A DNA stretch of 64,000 nt from Talinum fruticosum (lineage: Eukaryota; Streptophyta; Magnoliopsida; Caryophyllales; Talinaceae). The DNA lies in contig JAITYX010000007.1 of the NCBI GenBank assembly GCA_021018815.1, forward strand, positions 9,414,501 through 9,478,500, given 5' to 3'. The notes under the pieces are model-generated. The model ran no database searches. It had not been told where the DNA came from and was given only the letters and a program-made list of their open reading frames with translations. This document shows, piece by piece, positions 1-12,427 of the stretch. Within the stretch, counting starts at the first letter, position 1. The number at the start of each line of letters is the position of its first letter. Both the position numbers and the translations under genes were made by a program.

Positions 1-281
1 AACCTAATCTGGAAATGGATGAATCAATTGGAAGAAAGGCCTTAAAATCTTAAAATCACAAACGTCTTGAGTACTTGTATTAGTATGAGACCGAGTTCAG
101 ATACAATAAATGCTTTCTACAGTAACAAGAATGATCAGAGCGATATTGCTGAATAAATATAAATAAACCCTCTACAAGACACTAATAGTAAAATGATTTG
201 TGCGGAGCTCCTTATGCAGTGAAATATTCGCTGTGAAATTACACAAGCTTCACCATCAAAGAAGAAATCTGTAAGAAAGAA

Positions 282-3200
282 TCACAAATTTCGTTCGAAT
301 CTCCCACCTAATTGCATATGCAACCACTCTGCTTGTGCTCCTCCAGCTGTAGCTGCTAACTCCCTCTCAGTTTGTGCTCCAAACATCATTCCGCTTTCGT
401 CAAATGAGTGCACTCCTAGCTCATTTACCTGAACCATATGCATTTCAAAGCCATCATAAACCACACAGACGACTAGACCGTATGAGTCGATATGACATGA
501 ATAGCGCTGAAGTCTTCAGAAATTCTAACAGCCCATTTTGGTAATCCAAACAACATGAATAGCATTGAATGAATTATATCATGAGGTTCAGAAATAGGTA
601 AAGAACTTTTACAAGAGTTCTCCAAAAAATGAGCAAGAATCACCAAACCGTCTGCCATGACTATTAATAGGTCTATTTTTATAGTATTACTGCAGTCTGA
701 GAAGTAGGGTAGATGACTTGAGAGCTGTTCAAGCGCAATAGTTCCTAAAATGTCAGAATATTAGCTTCATGCAATCACATGCACCCCTGCCCCTCGCGTA
801 ACCCTTAATCCTAAACTAGCAAAGCGTCTTCTGCACAAATCTCAGGGATTAACTTTGACATTTGTCATTCAACAATAATAGCAACGCTCCATACTGTGAT
901 GGAATACTAAGTTTCAACTGCCATCAGTAGTCTCACTGGAAGAAACCTTTATGATGGGTAAGAAACAAAGAAATGAGAAACTTACTTCTTTCGAATGGAA
1001 TCCATTAATTGAGGGAACCATCCCAGAAGTGACTGCTTCAAGCTTCATGGATAAGAACTGCAACACACAAAAATTAAACAGACAATTAGGTTCGAGTATT
1101 CAAAGCACAACAGCTTTTGTATTTCTCTTGGGAATTTTCCAGTATGAAATTTCTATAGATTCCCGAATCGAGAAAGATAGACTCAATGGCCCTGAATTAT
1201 CTGTAGATTCCCGAAATTTTCCGATCTGAAATTTTCTGTAGATGAAAAGGACAAAGACAATATCAATACTGATATGAAAGAACCGATTCAATAAATGCAC
1301 GTTAGAAAATTGTCTTTTGTGACACACAAGTCTGCTGCTAGTGGAGCCCTAACACTAGCTTCTCTCACGATCCAAATCCTAACACATTTATACATGCTCA
1401 CCTCGACCTGCCGTTGCAGAGACTGTATATAGTTAATGATCTCATCAAGCACAAGTGCTTTTCCAATAACCTGGCCCGAGAAAGAGAGCAGCCAAGTGTC
1501 AAAGTAAAACATAAACTGAGAAGATAAACTGACCACTTAAAAGGGAAAAATATGAGCTCAAAATTAGCATAACAATCGTCACAGGATTTAAATATGTTGA
1601 CCAGCTAATATCAATTTACTGGTCACCAGTGCCAACCTTGTTGCATCCAGGAATCAAATCTTGTAAAATCTTCATTCTTTCACTTATCTTTTGTCTCCTA
1701 GCCTGTGAAAACCAAAGGCAAGTAAGAAAAGCATATATCATGTAGCAACAGCTACATCATGGAGTTTATCTCCTCAAACTATCTATCTAGCAGAGTTGGG
1801 AACCAAACCAAACTAAACTAAACCAAATGCACCACAGGATTCCCAGCATAGAGTACCACAAGGGTATATGTACACAATTTCAACCCAATAATAGAATTGT
1901 GAAAGGGCGTTTCATTTAGCCCCTGGATATATTGACAGCCTGCTACTTCCAAATCCAAATAAAAGAAGTAGAGGGTAGTCAAAGCGAAAGCCGTGAGCAT
2001 CATTTATTCAAAGTGTATCCATTAATTTGCTCACTACATGAAAAATTCAAAGGACCATGACTCCCCAAATATAGAAGAAAATTACTCTCTCAGCCAAACT
2101 GTGGCTATCCGTGGCTTGACCCCTTCTTGCTCTGACATGGATGAAGTCTTTTGGTGGCTCTGCTGGTTTCTCAGCACACTTTTTATTACCAGCTGAACTT
2201 GTTTCAACTTCAGCTTTTGAACTACCATTTTCATCGGAGGAGCTTGATGTTTTGACACGTTTAACATTTGATTCTCTCTGCAAACAAAGAAGATCACATG
2301 TAATGAGGAAAATCTGGTTCTAAATACTAAACAAGTGCAAAGTCAAAGCCACAGGCAAACTGACAGTGCAAGCTGCACTTAATCAACTATCAAATCAAGC
2401 ATCTGTGAAAGGTTCGAGTTCTCAACAATCCCAACTATGCCCAAACCCCTACTCATCCACATAAGCCAATAGTGGGTATGCCTAAATCTCAGACATTAGC
2501 CTCCTAATCCGAAACGCAATTCACCTTAATCCTAAATCTTGAACACTAAGACCAATATTTGCCAAGGCCTTTGGTTTCTTATTTTTGAGGCATAGTGACA
2601 ATGGATGAATGAAATTCTTGCCAAATCAAGTTCTTGTAATCTTGCCAAACATAGCTGAACAAACTATGCAATGATAATTGAAGAAAGACATTATCACTTC
2701 TCTCATCATCTACACAGATCAAGAGCAAGCTATAGGCTTGTTTAGAATCTAGAATATTCCTTCTCTTCTATCAAGATAAAGGTCAAACAAATATAGTAAA
2801 TGAGTAATCCAATTCACCAATTAAAATTCTACAAGGAGATCAGAATCATTAACAGTCAACGGAGCATTAAGAATATATGAATGATGAAAAAGACTACAAG
2901 AAAATCATGGCATAAACATGTGAATTTAACATCAAAAGTTATGCTTTAACACAGAACCAACTGAGAAAGCAACTCAAACAATCACAAAGAAACATAATAC
3001 CCACAAGAATTCTGAACTAGACATACATACCAATTCATTACCACTGGTAGTAGTGGAGACCAACTTAGAAGACTCATCCTCTGAAACATTCTCTCTCCTC
3101 TTCCTTCCACCACAGCCATTGCCAATATCACCACCACCAAAACTTCCACTTTGGCAAGTAACAGTTGATTCCTCAATTGACCCATCTCTATTCATCATCC

Positions 3201-3383
3201 CCCAACACCACCACCATTTCCAAACCCATCAATCAACCCATTTACAAACCCATCACCACTCCCCATTCTGAGCCCTAACAACCCTCCACCGGAATCTTCA
3301 CCGCCATTATTAAAAGGCCAAATCTCTGACAAAGATGGGTTGGCAGTTGAAAACGAACCATCACTTATCAATGGCGGATCCAT
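282..3383 (-). CDS. bHLH79: bHLH transcription factor, bHLH79-type (six exons, one frame break)
   Basis: Basic helix-loop-helix DNA-binding protein that should bind E/G-box promoters in the nucleus. Coding exons on the minus strand are 3383-3031, 2277-2086, 1702-1637, 1470-1402, 1057-986 and 428-282; all introns are GT-AG. The N-terminus [12 protein letters not shown], the motif [22 protein letters not shown] with the His-Glu-Arg basic triad, the helix [20 protein letters not shown] and the C-terminus [15 protein letters not shown] match Arabidopsis bHLH79. The domain spans about residues 165-230 and is cut by introns at the positions usual for this subfamily. Exon lengths sum to 899, one short of a multiple of three: the reading frame of MDPPL meets a stop right after a C5 run (3199-3203), and the rest of exon 1 continues in another frame. 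One more base in that run would give about 299 residues. A fallback start is the MMNRDG Met pair just downstream. Identity is firm; the intactness of this allele is not. Confidence 0.9.
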
Positions 3384-4276
3384 CGAACTTCAGCTACCGA
3401 CACTTCTTTCTACATCCAAATCCTACTAGAACACCCCAATTCTATCCAAATTACGATATGGGTGCTTCAATCTGGAGCCAACTCTTAACTGGGGAGCTCC
3501 TAATTTGCTGAAATTGGTCCAATTTCCTCCTTGATCGTTTTCTGGGCAGTGAGGATTCTGGAAAGTTTGCTTGAAAGAGGTGTAACCAGAAAGAGAGAGA
3601 GAGATGGAGGGATCTGTCAGGGTTCTGGTCTTAGCTAAGAGAGTAATGTGAGAGAATGTGTAGAGCACGCACCCAATTAAACGGAGTTAGATCAGAAAAG
3701 TGAAGAAGGAAAGAGACATTCGCGGAGTCCAAGTTCCAGTGAGGCAGCTTGTGTGTGAGCGAAGAATACGGCTCGTAAAATTTTGTGATTCAATTAAATT
3801 TTTTACGCATAATTCTTCTATCCGATTTTTTAATTTATATATAGCCATGTTCGGCAAAATTAATTATTTAAACAACGGATAATTATTTAGGTAGAATGGA
3901 TGATCTGTTTTGATAGCGAATAGTTATTATATTTAACTATTAGCTAATAGTTGTTTCACCGATTATTTATAAATAATGTGTTCGGTTAGATTAGGTGATG
4001 AATATAAAATGACGAAAAAGGACCTAATCATTATTTTTATTTTTACTATTATTACTACTACTACTATTATTTAAATTGTTAGATTTTTAATTTCATCTCA
4101 TCCATACTATTATAATTTTTTAAATTTACCTATATGAGAAAATAATCTTTTAAAAAATATTGTAAATAACATTGAAACAATTCATTTGAGAATGTTGTTT
4201 AATAGCTCCACTAGTTTAGAAACAATTATGTCGGGTTCGTTAAACACACCTGACAAAGGAAGGCTAAATTATGCTA
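3384..4276. other. bHLH79 upstream region with hAT-like MITE fragment
   Basis: This holds the 5' leader and promoter of the minus-strand bHLH79 gene, including a short CT-type tract (reads GA on plus, near 3592-3602). From about 3842 there is a fragment beginning with GCCATGTTCGGCAAAAT, the same terminal motif as the MITEs at 5598 and 12594, followed by diverged AT-rich sequence to about 4020. The rest is AT-rich with no gene visible. Confidence 0.5.
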
Positions 4277-4285
4277 TTAAATTAT

Positions 4286-5469
4286 GGATGCACTTATAAT
4301 GACTGTCGCTATATGACGATCACCATAAGATGTATTAATCAGTATCGTACATGTGTATCACAATAATCACAATCGTTTATTTTTTCTTCTAATTAAATTA
4401 AAAATAAATTTTGAAAATTTAATTAAGTATTTTAAAAATTATTAAAATAATTAATTATTCTTATGTTTGGCTATTTTATAAATTAAATTAAAATTTATTC
4501 CCATATAATTCAGGAAACTCTAATCTTATATATTTATCTTTTATTTATTTTACCTATAATTTGTTTGGAAATTTGCCATCAAACATTGAAAACCGTTTAT
4601 GCAAAAAAGGAAATTAGTGAAGCTATGAGTCACCGGTCGTCTCCAATTCCCCTAGAACCGCCATCTTCCCCATCATTTTTCCGACCAAACTCCATAAATT
4701 CCGGCCAAAACTTCTACTCGATTCATGGTCATTTCCGACCAATTTTTTCCATTGATATATTCCATATTTCCCAACGAGTACTCCATCTTTTCGACATCCC
4801 GTTCTTCATATCTTCCCACATTCACCATATTTTCCGGCCAACCTAAGTTTATCACCGGGAGCAGCCCTCTTCTATTCCGATGAGTATGGTTTCAACAAAA
4901 AGTACGCATGTGTATGCGTTGGCTCTTCTAGGTCGGTGGAGAAGTAGCCTCACCGGTAAGATGTAATCACAATCATTCTTCCGAATGAGATCCGAATGAG
5001 ATGAGATGGAGAGAGAGAATTTATTTTATTTTATTTTATTAGTTTGGCCGAAATTCATGGAAGTGCTGATAGGGCTAGCCGGAAAGATGATAGAGTTTTT
5101 GTCCTTGTTACTTCTCCGAATCTAATAATACTCGGTTCTTTTTTTTTGGGTAATTTTTAATTTTCCTTTTGAATGAATGGAATTAACGGAAAGTGAAATC
5201 AAACAATCCCTCAAGTTGGTATTTTTGTTTATCTATAAATTATTTTCATGATTTTTAAATTTAATTTAAAAGTAAAAAAATTATCTTAATTAAAATTTTG
5301 AATAATTATTTAATTTTTAAAATTTATTTTATTATATTAATTAAAAATAAAAATGAACGGTTGAGATTATTGTGATACACATGTACGATGTAGATTAATT
5401 TAATTTACGATATAGATTAATTTAATTTACGATGATTGTCGTATAACGACAATCGTTATAAGTTTTTCC
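4286..5469. mobile_element. Mutator-like non-autonomous element with 9-bp target duplication
   Basis: The 9-mer TTAAATTAT occurs at 4277-4285 and again at 5470-5478, directly flanking the element. The ends are inverted repeats: the left begins GGATGCACTTATAATGACTG and the right, read inward, GGAAAAACTTATAACGATTG. Similarity continues for about 100 bp and includes GTACATGTGTATCACAATAAT in both arms. A 9-bp duplication and long inverted repeats are typical of Mutator-like elements. No transposase is visible. The central part (about 4620-4990) is markedly more GC-rich and non-repetitive than the arms, which could be captured host sequence (Pack-MULE), but I do not recognise its source. Confidence 0.8.
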
Positions 5470-6062
5470 TTAAATTATGCATTTGACAATGGGTAATATG
5501 GGGATGTACCAGTGAAACGCTAGTTACGCTACGCCATAAACTAGTTAAATACGCTACTTTACTGCACTTAAAATTTAAGAAATAGATTTTTTGATTTAGG
5601 CCATGTTCGGCAAAATAAGTTGTTTTAGTAGCGGATAGCTGTTTGTGTAGTCGATAGTTGTTAGATTTTAGCCGTTAGCGGATAACCTGTTCAATTGAGC
5701 GGTTGAATAAATGTGTTCGGCAAATTTAGCGGTTGAGTTAGCTTATTATTGTAAATTGACGTAAAGGATATAACTAATTTATCAAATATAAATTAATAGA
5801 GGGATTTTTTTGTCAAAAAATATGAAACGCTATTTTCAAATGTGAAAAGCTAATATTCTTAACTTTTCGTAAACACTACTTGAAACGCTAAAAGCTACCG
5901 CAAACGCTAGTTAAAACACTACCTTACCGAACGCTAATATTTGGTTGATTAGTGTTTTGACTTGGTCAAAACGCTAAAAGCTACTCTAAACGTTGTTGCT
6001 GAACAGGGTCTTAGTTAAAATACTAAACACTAATCCTAAAGCTATTGTCGAACAGGATCATA
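5470..6062. mobile_element. hAT-like MITE copy 1 inside fragments of related MITEs
   Basis: A roughly 410-bp element runs from GGCCATGTTCGGCAAAAT (5598) to GCTGAACAGGGTC (about 6009). It is colinear with the copy at 12594-12993 along its whole length, sharing for example TTAGCTTATTATTGTAAATT and the string AACACTACCTTACCGAACGC. Sequence before it (5510-5590, GAAACGCTAGTTACGCTACG) and after it (6010-6060, ending TGTCGAACAGGATCA) looks like pieces of related elements, so this copy seems to sit in an older one. I found no convincing target duplication. Confidence 0.7.
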
Positions 6063-7525
6063 ATATTTTTTATATTCTTGTTATCTCGAGTATAATTCTA
6101 ATCTGGATTTAGATTTACTTAATCACGAAAAAACGAGTATATTTATCAATTTTTTCTCGTTCAAATTTAAACATTATCTAATTTGATTCGAATCCGAATT
6201 TTTACCGATGCTAAATTGGACTAGGGAACCAAAACTCATGGAACATATATCGCATTCACTTCGAGCTTTCACAATCCACACATACATAAATAATTTTGAC
6301 TGGAGTAACCGCTAAAGTTTTATTTTTTAAATGTTCGGGTCTTGTGTAATTAAATTTTTGGTTTGATTCAATTTGTAATTGGAATTTTTTCCGAGTTCAA
6401 ACGTATAAGGTTCAATACGGTTGTTTCCATGACCTCCACATTTTGATGCAACTTGATGCTAAAATGACGAGAAGCCTTTTTAAAATTAAATATACACTAA
6501 CAAGATAGGATCACGAATTCGTAGTTTGGATCATTCAGGACATCGTATTTTACATTTAAAAAACACTCTAAATTACGCTTATATATATAATTAAATATTA
6601 ATTAGATGAGTTAATACAAATAATGAATAGTAAATAATATGAGCATAATAATTGTGGATGATGATTAGATTCAACTATTTAAGTAATGAACTTATTGGAT
6701 CACGCATCCTTCAAATATTTGAAATAATTAAGAGAACATAAATGAAAATGAAAATAATTTTGTAAAGGTTGTGTAGATCTGGTTACTTGCACATTTTTAA
6801 TTCTCTGCCCCAAATTATTATAAAATTTAATCAGTTAGTTTAATTAATCTGTCCAATTATTTTATGATAATAAATCATGCCTCTGTCTGTCTCCTCCATC
6901 ATTTGCTATTCTAGCCTTATGCGCCACTTCTTCAGATCAACTCTTCTATTCTTCCTCTTAAAGACTCGAGAGACCCCGGGGGTTTCCCTATTCCAGTTTT
7001 TTCGACCATCATTTATTTATAGCCCTAACACCAATTGTCAGTCAGTTAATAAAGTTGCTGCGGTTTATGAATGTCAACTAACATAATTGTTGTCGAGATT
7101 ATGTGTTGTAAAATTGGCATAATTCAACATGGATTTATTACGAATCCGAAAACAAGCCCCAACCCTCCTCTCAGAATTTATGTGGAAAAATATAATCAAG
7201 ATTCTATCACCATATGATATGATGAACGGTCAAGATCTGAAATATTTGCGGAGTGAAGCCAATGCCATCTCATGTCAGACAGATAGGATAACAAAGATCA
7301 GATCATGTGTTTGGGCCAATGTACGTATACAAAAGGCCCAAATGACAGTCCACTTATTCAACTCAACGTGCCTTTCGCTTACAAGGCTCGGTCAAACTCC
7401 GACACCCTCTTCTCTAAATCCATCCTCATTTGTCAACGTTCATCATCAACCTCTCGCCACTCCCCTGTTTCATCAGCTCTGAAACTTCTCCATTGATTTC
7501 AAATTCGAATGCCCAGTAAGAAACA
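6063..7525. other. Spacer and promoter region upstream of BAG7
   Basis: AT-rich sequence up to about 6860, then a more mixed region (6870-7525) leading to the BAG7 start codon. No protein, RNA or transposon terminus is supported here. Short open frames at 6877-7086 and 7129-7482 resemble no family and are treated as chance. Confidence 0.5.
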
Positions 7526-10500
7526 ATGAGAAGATTCGAGATCATCAACCATTGTTCCCCCTTCTTCTTCTCTGAATCCACCACCACCTCCATTTTCCAC
7601 GACAGACACCCTCCCCCTTCCTCTCTCCTCCATTTTTCCACCACGACGACCTCACCTGCGCAACCCTCGACCTCTTAGACCCACACCCATTTCCTCCCGC
7701 TTCCTCTCTCCTCGACGTCCCCTCCCCATTCGGCTGCGACGTGGTCCACGTTGAAACGACGCCATTCTGCGCCTACAACTACAACCGGGTCTTGCGCCGC
7801 CGTTTCCGCTCCCGCGACTTTTACCTCCACGACCGGGTCACCGCGCTCGAGTCGGAATTCGATCGTCTGGTGGGGGTTGACCGGAAGTACTCGTGGACGG
7901 CCCACATCAAGGGCGCGGTTGACCGGAAGTACAAGCTGAAGGCTGAGATTGAAGGGGACGACTTGAAGAAAGGGAAAAGAGGAGAGAGAAAGTACAAATG
8001 GACGACTGAGATTAAGGGCAAGGATGATCAGAAGAGGATATACTCATGGGAGGCCACCATTGACGGGGGAAGAAGAAGGGATCGCGGATTGTGAAGATTG
8101 AAGGGCCCTCTGGTCACAAAGCTGTAACTTTGCTTCAGGTAAATCATATTCTTCCATGTCAGAATTAATTAGTCTAAATAACACTCAAAATTATGTGTGT
8201 TTATGGTCTTGTTTTGCTTAGTTGGGATGAGTGATTTGCTTGTATTTTGCACTGGTCAATGCGGATTGGGTGAAAATCTCTTCGTGTGTTTAAGTTCCCA
8301 ATTGGTCTTCTCATTTGAGCTTTAAATTTAGTTGCTTCTTCTTGCTTAAGGGTGTGATCCCACCTTGATGTTGAATTTGAGTTTGGCTTGTGGATGGTTT
8401 GTGGGACAAAAGATAAGCTTGCCAATTTGGTGTCATTAATGTGTTAAATCGAGGGTTCATATTGTGACCTTTAATAACCCTTTAATTTCAACTAATTTAT
8501 AAATGATAAGGGCAATACCAATAAAAGGTTAGTTAAATTGGTAACGATCTCATTCCGGGTAGGAGGAGAAAATAAGTTTAAATCCCCACAAGAGCACTTA
8601 TTGGGATGACTTTTTACATTAAACGCTCACAACCTAAAAATAATTACACTATAAGAGATCAATTTCAAAATTCAGTCTCAACTATTTTTTGGTCTCAACT
8701 AGAGACCGACTACTTTCGGTCTCATTTGGAGACTAATTAGAGACCAATTACTTTGGTCTCAAGTAGAGACTCGTTGAATATGTTCGGTTCCTCAAAATTA
8801 TTGTGCATCCGTAGCTATTGAGACCAAAGGCATATTCGGCATCAAAATTACCAGCTTTTTTAAACAATTTTTTGCCATTTTCTTGACCATAAACCTTTTG
8901 CACAAATTGGCAAACTACTATAATGAAAATGTGTTACAAGTACAACATAAACCAATGTCATGCACAAATCGTCCACAAAAGTCGCCAAATATAACTATCA
9001 CATCTAACAACCACAAACAACATCCAAACAACTAAATTCATCGAAAGTTATTTACAAACAACTATCACATTCTTCCATCGACCACAAACAACATCCACAA
9101 TTTAAGTTCTCCATAATCTCTTCGGCATAGTTTTAAGTTTACTACGAAACTAATAATAATTATAAAGATAAAGGCTACAACCACACATACCGAAACCTAA
9201 AACGAGCTTTTAGAGTTGTTGCACTTGGGGTGACTAAGTTTCTCCGAGAAGCTATCAAATCGAGCAAGCAAGCTCCCAAATATCAAACCTTTGTTCATCA
9301 AGCTCCCTTTTAAAGGCAATCAATTCTTCTCGAGTCGTCCTAAGTTCTTCCCCAGCTTGAGTGGAGTTGAGATTGAATTGTTTGGAGTTGAGATTGAGTT
9401 GTTTGTAGTTCACCCCGAAGCCGAATGACCAAAAGTGATGTGCATGATGAACTCCTTGGTGCGTACGCATCCATAACCATATCTCGCCTAGGGTTTGTTA
9501 TTACTTGCGTATTTGATGAAGTAATAGCATTTGATGCCTCTTCGAGAAATGGTTCTCCATGGCACACCCACATATATTAATTTAAGCGAAAACCGTGCTT
9601 GTACAAGTGCAACTTAATAGTGTCTTTGTCCCGATAAGGCACATTGCGACACTTTGCACATGGACACTTCCAACTTTTGGTACCTTTGAAACTCTTCTTG
9701 TGAGCATGCAAAAGCAGTGAATTCTTCGACTTTCGTAACAAATACCTTACTTAGATACTTCCCATCATTTCTCTTATACATCTATTCTCTACTTGGATCC
9801 ATAGTTGTCAAATTTGAAACTGTTTATTGTAAGCATTCCACATAATTTTTTAATAATACTTTGGTGTATTATTAAATAACATAAGAGTATTTGAAGACCA
9901 ACATTCTATCTTATTGGATAGTAATAATACTATCATATCAAAACAACTACTTTTATCGAACACATCCAAGACAACAAGACAAGCAGAAGTGAATGAAAGA
10001 GAAACAGAAAACTAGTTTGTTGTATCATATTCAGGTGTCTTTCTTGATTGTTGTTTGTGTTTTTTTGGTTTTTCTGGTCTTTGTTGAGTCCAGTTTGATT
10101 TGTGTCTTCATAGGGTGTGCATACACAGAAGGGTATGGGTTTGAGCTTCTGAACGTTATTTTTCATGTGTTGATTTTCTTTTTTGTTTTGTTTATTGAGT
10201 ATTGTTATTAATTAATATTATTCATTATTCAGAATATGAATTAGCAACTGTGTATTCTAGTTTGTTGATAAAACATTGGATTATCATTATCATTATCAAA
10301 GAATTGCTTACTGGGAAATGACTGTTCTTTTCTTAAAACTGCAATTACTCAAAGAAAAATGTAGGATTCTACAGCACAATAACAGAAGTTCACCAAATTT
10401 CACTATCAACTAATTACTCAAAGAAACAAAACTCAAATGTAGGGTTTTGGTTTTTTTTTTATTTATTTATTTTTGGTGCAGTGAGGAAGGGTTTTGGTTT

Positions 10501-11884
10501 CGAAGTGGTGGTCTCACATCTGAATTGAAAGGGGAGACGATTGTAGGGGAAATTGAGACTGAAAGTTTAGAGACTAAATGTATTTTGGTCTCTAATTGAG
10601 ACAAAAAATAGTATTGATCTTTAAATTCAATCTCAATTTGAGTTCAATTATTTCGGTCTCTAAATTTCAGTTTCAATTAGATTTTGTTTTGTTTTTCAGT
10701 TTTAGAATTCGGTATCAATTGAGACGGATTTAATTTAGTCTCAAAAATCTGTCTCAAAATACAGCTAGAGACTGATTTTCTATTCGGTCTCAAAATTCGG
10801 ATCTCAATTGAGGCACTTTTTGTAGTGTTACATCTTTCTTCAAATCAAAAAAAAATGATAAAGTAATCAAGGACATGACCGCGGATGGGACCTTATTATG
10901 TCTAATTTCATTTTTGATTGACTTTTAATCTGGAAGAGATGTGAGAGAATGGATCAAAATTTGTTTTCGACTTCTTACTGTTGTGTTCATTCAGTCTATT
11001 ATCTATAGAAAGTTTGGAATGAAAATTGAGGCATCCTAATTGTTGGTCCTAGCCCAAATCTTACGCTTTGTTTTGTCAGCACCAATTCAGAGAGTTTGTA
11101 GCTTTTAATCCACAACTGTGTCTTTTTTGGACAGACTTGTTTAAGCTTTGCATTTAACTCGATGGTCTTCCACCTAAATTGTAATGCGGATCTTTTCAAC
11201 AGCATCTAAGGAATAGTGGCCCTTGATTAATATGCTTCAGCTTTTTCTTTTTTTTTTTTTTTGTGTGTATTATGTAGAACAAAGCTTCTGCAAAAAGAGC
11301 TCTAACTGCCAAGGACAAGGGAAAAAGAAGGAATTATCACCCCAAGAGGCAGCTGCCACAATCCAGGTGACCTATAGGGCTTATCTGGCACGTAGATCTC
11401 AAACCCTTCGTGACCTCCGAGAGCTGGCAGTTGCAAGGACCAAATTGAAGGAGCTAAGAATATTGTTTCATAACTTCTCCTATCGTAGCCAAATTGCCCG
11501 TGATGCTGAAGAACGTCAAAAATTCTCAGAGAAGATCATTGTTCTGCTTCTCACTGTGGATGCTATTAAGGTGAAAACTTGTTTCATGGGTACCACAAAA
11601 TTGATGATGGGATTAAGCAGCATGTCTGCAGTAATACCTTGTGCATTTCTATTTGATCCTTGATTGTTTCTTGGTTTCTAATTTGCTAGGGTGTTGATCA
11701 CATGGTGAAAGCCGCAAAGAGGTCGATGGTGCATGAGCTAGAGGCAATGCTGGAGTGGGTGGATCCTCAGCCTGGTGAGCGATCTCTCCAAACAAGAAGG
11801 CGGACATTTGATATGCCTACTGGAGGCATCCAAAAGGAAATCGCCGAAGGTGTTGCCCAGTTAGTCGAATTGGTTGACCAATGA
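7526..11884 (+). CDS. BAG7: BAG family co-chaperone regulator 7-like (three exons, three frame breaks)
   Basis: BAG proteins bind the ATPase domain of Hsp70; Arabidopsis BAG7 acts in the ER unfolded-protein response (family knowledge). Exons are 7526-8138, 11278-11570 and 11690-11884, with GT-AG introns. Exon 1 carries repeats of the type VDRKYSWTAHIKG / RKYKWTTEIKG that mark BAG4/BAG7-type proteins. Exon 2 has an IQ calmodulin-binding motif (AATIQVTYRAYLARR) leading into the BAG domain (LRELAVARTKLKELR, DAEERQKFSEKIIVLLLTVD). Exon 3 ends with TFDMPTGGIQKEIAEGVAQ. The frame breaks three times: at a T5 run (7633-7637), a G5 run (8065-8069) and an A5 run (11322-11326). One extra base in each makes every exon fit and gives about 367 residues, near the usual length. 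Splice sites and domain are otherwise intact, so this may be assembly error; if not, it is a pseudogene. A CACTA element fills intron 1. Confidence 0.9.
8505..8643 (+). mobile_element. Possible tRNA-derived SINE fragment
   Basis: In BAG7 intron 1, GGTTAGTTAAATTGGTAACG resembles a pol III A box and AAGTTTAAATCCCC, about 30 bp later, a degenerate B box. This spacing is usual for tRNA-derived plant SINEs. No tail or target duplication is visible, so the call is weak. Confidence 0.35.
8647..10827 (-). mobile_element. CACTA (En/Spm) element in BAG7 intron 1
   Basis: The element starts CACTATAAGAGATC and ends TTTTTGTAGTG, inverted CACTA ends. The 3-bp target duplication TTA lies at 8644-8646 and 10828-10830. 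Both subterminal regions carry many short copies of GAGACC / GGTCTC in both orientations (about 8665-8830 and 10510-10800), as in CACTA elements where they bind the element's own protein. The 2181-bp length is far too short for an autonomous copy; the interior keeps only damaged coding remnants on the minus strand (9255-9800). Confidence 0.93.
9255..9803 (-). pseudogene. Degenerate CACTA coding remnant: transposase-associated domain and coiled-coil tail
   Basis: On the minus strand from about 9803 the sequence reads MDPSRE, a stop, then MYKRNDGKYLSKVFV, and in a shifted frame KCPCAKCRNVPYRDKDTIK followed by LHLYKHGF. This is the Cys-rich transposase-associated domain (Pfam Transpos_assoc) found at the start of CACTA TnpD-type proteins. 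After another stop comes MWVCHGEPF, then a Gln/Leu-rich coiled-coil region (LQTTQSQLQTIQSQL and, in a neighbouring frame, ELRTTREELIAFKRELDEQR). Stops and frame changes show it is dead. The catalytic middle of the transposase is absent, so the element must have lost an internal segment. Confidence 0.8.
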
Positions 11885-12427
11885 AGCTGGGCCTTCGAGG
11901 CATGCTAATGCAAGGAAGAACTCTGTCAGACTTGTGAAGTCATCTCATGAAGACAATTGGATTTGCAGTCGAGCCCTTTGTGGATTGTGAACAAGATCTT
12001 CAGCTCTTGGGTTTTCTGGTTTGGCCTGCTTGCTTCAGATTGGCTTCAGCAGCGTTGGAGACAGATTAATGATTAGTTGTGACCCAGTGCTCAATCACAG
12101 AAATGGACTCTCCGAGATTCAATTTTAGATTCTAAAATTATCCATAAAATAGGCGAGTTTGACATTTGAACACATATCCTGTGTTTTATGTTCGACTTGA
12201 TTATGTGTGAGTTACAGATTGTTTGAATACCTCCTCTGGTTTGTTAATATGGTAATCTCCTCTGAGTCTTGTTAATATCTATAATATATTGGCGGAAAGA
12301 AAAAGTAGGTGAAAAAAATACAAGCTCAGAGCGCTCTATATGCTTTCAGTCTTCAAGTATCAGACAGCAGTGGCGAACCCTTATTTGCCACAACTGAGCG
12401 CATAAGTCATCACAGCTTGTCAGCTTT
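11885..12427 (+). other. BAG7 3' UTR and spacer before tRNA-Gly
   Basis: Sequence just after the BAG7 stop is moderately GC-rich to about 12100 and fits a 3' UTR; AT-rich spacer follows. An open frame at 12309-12548 runs across the tRNA gene and is a chance frame. Confidence 0.5.

Noticed and set aside
951..1229. 92-codon open frame on the plus strand
   Set aside because: It is antisense to bHLH79 exon 5 and introns and resembles no protein.
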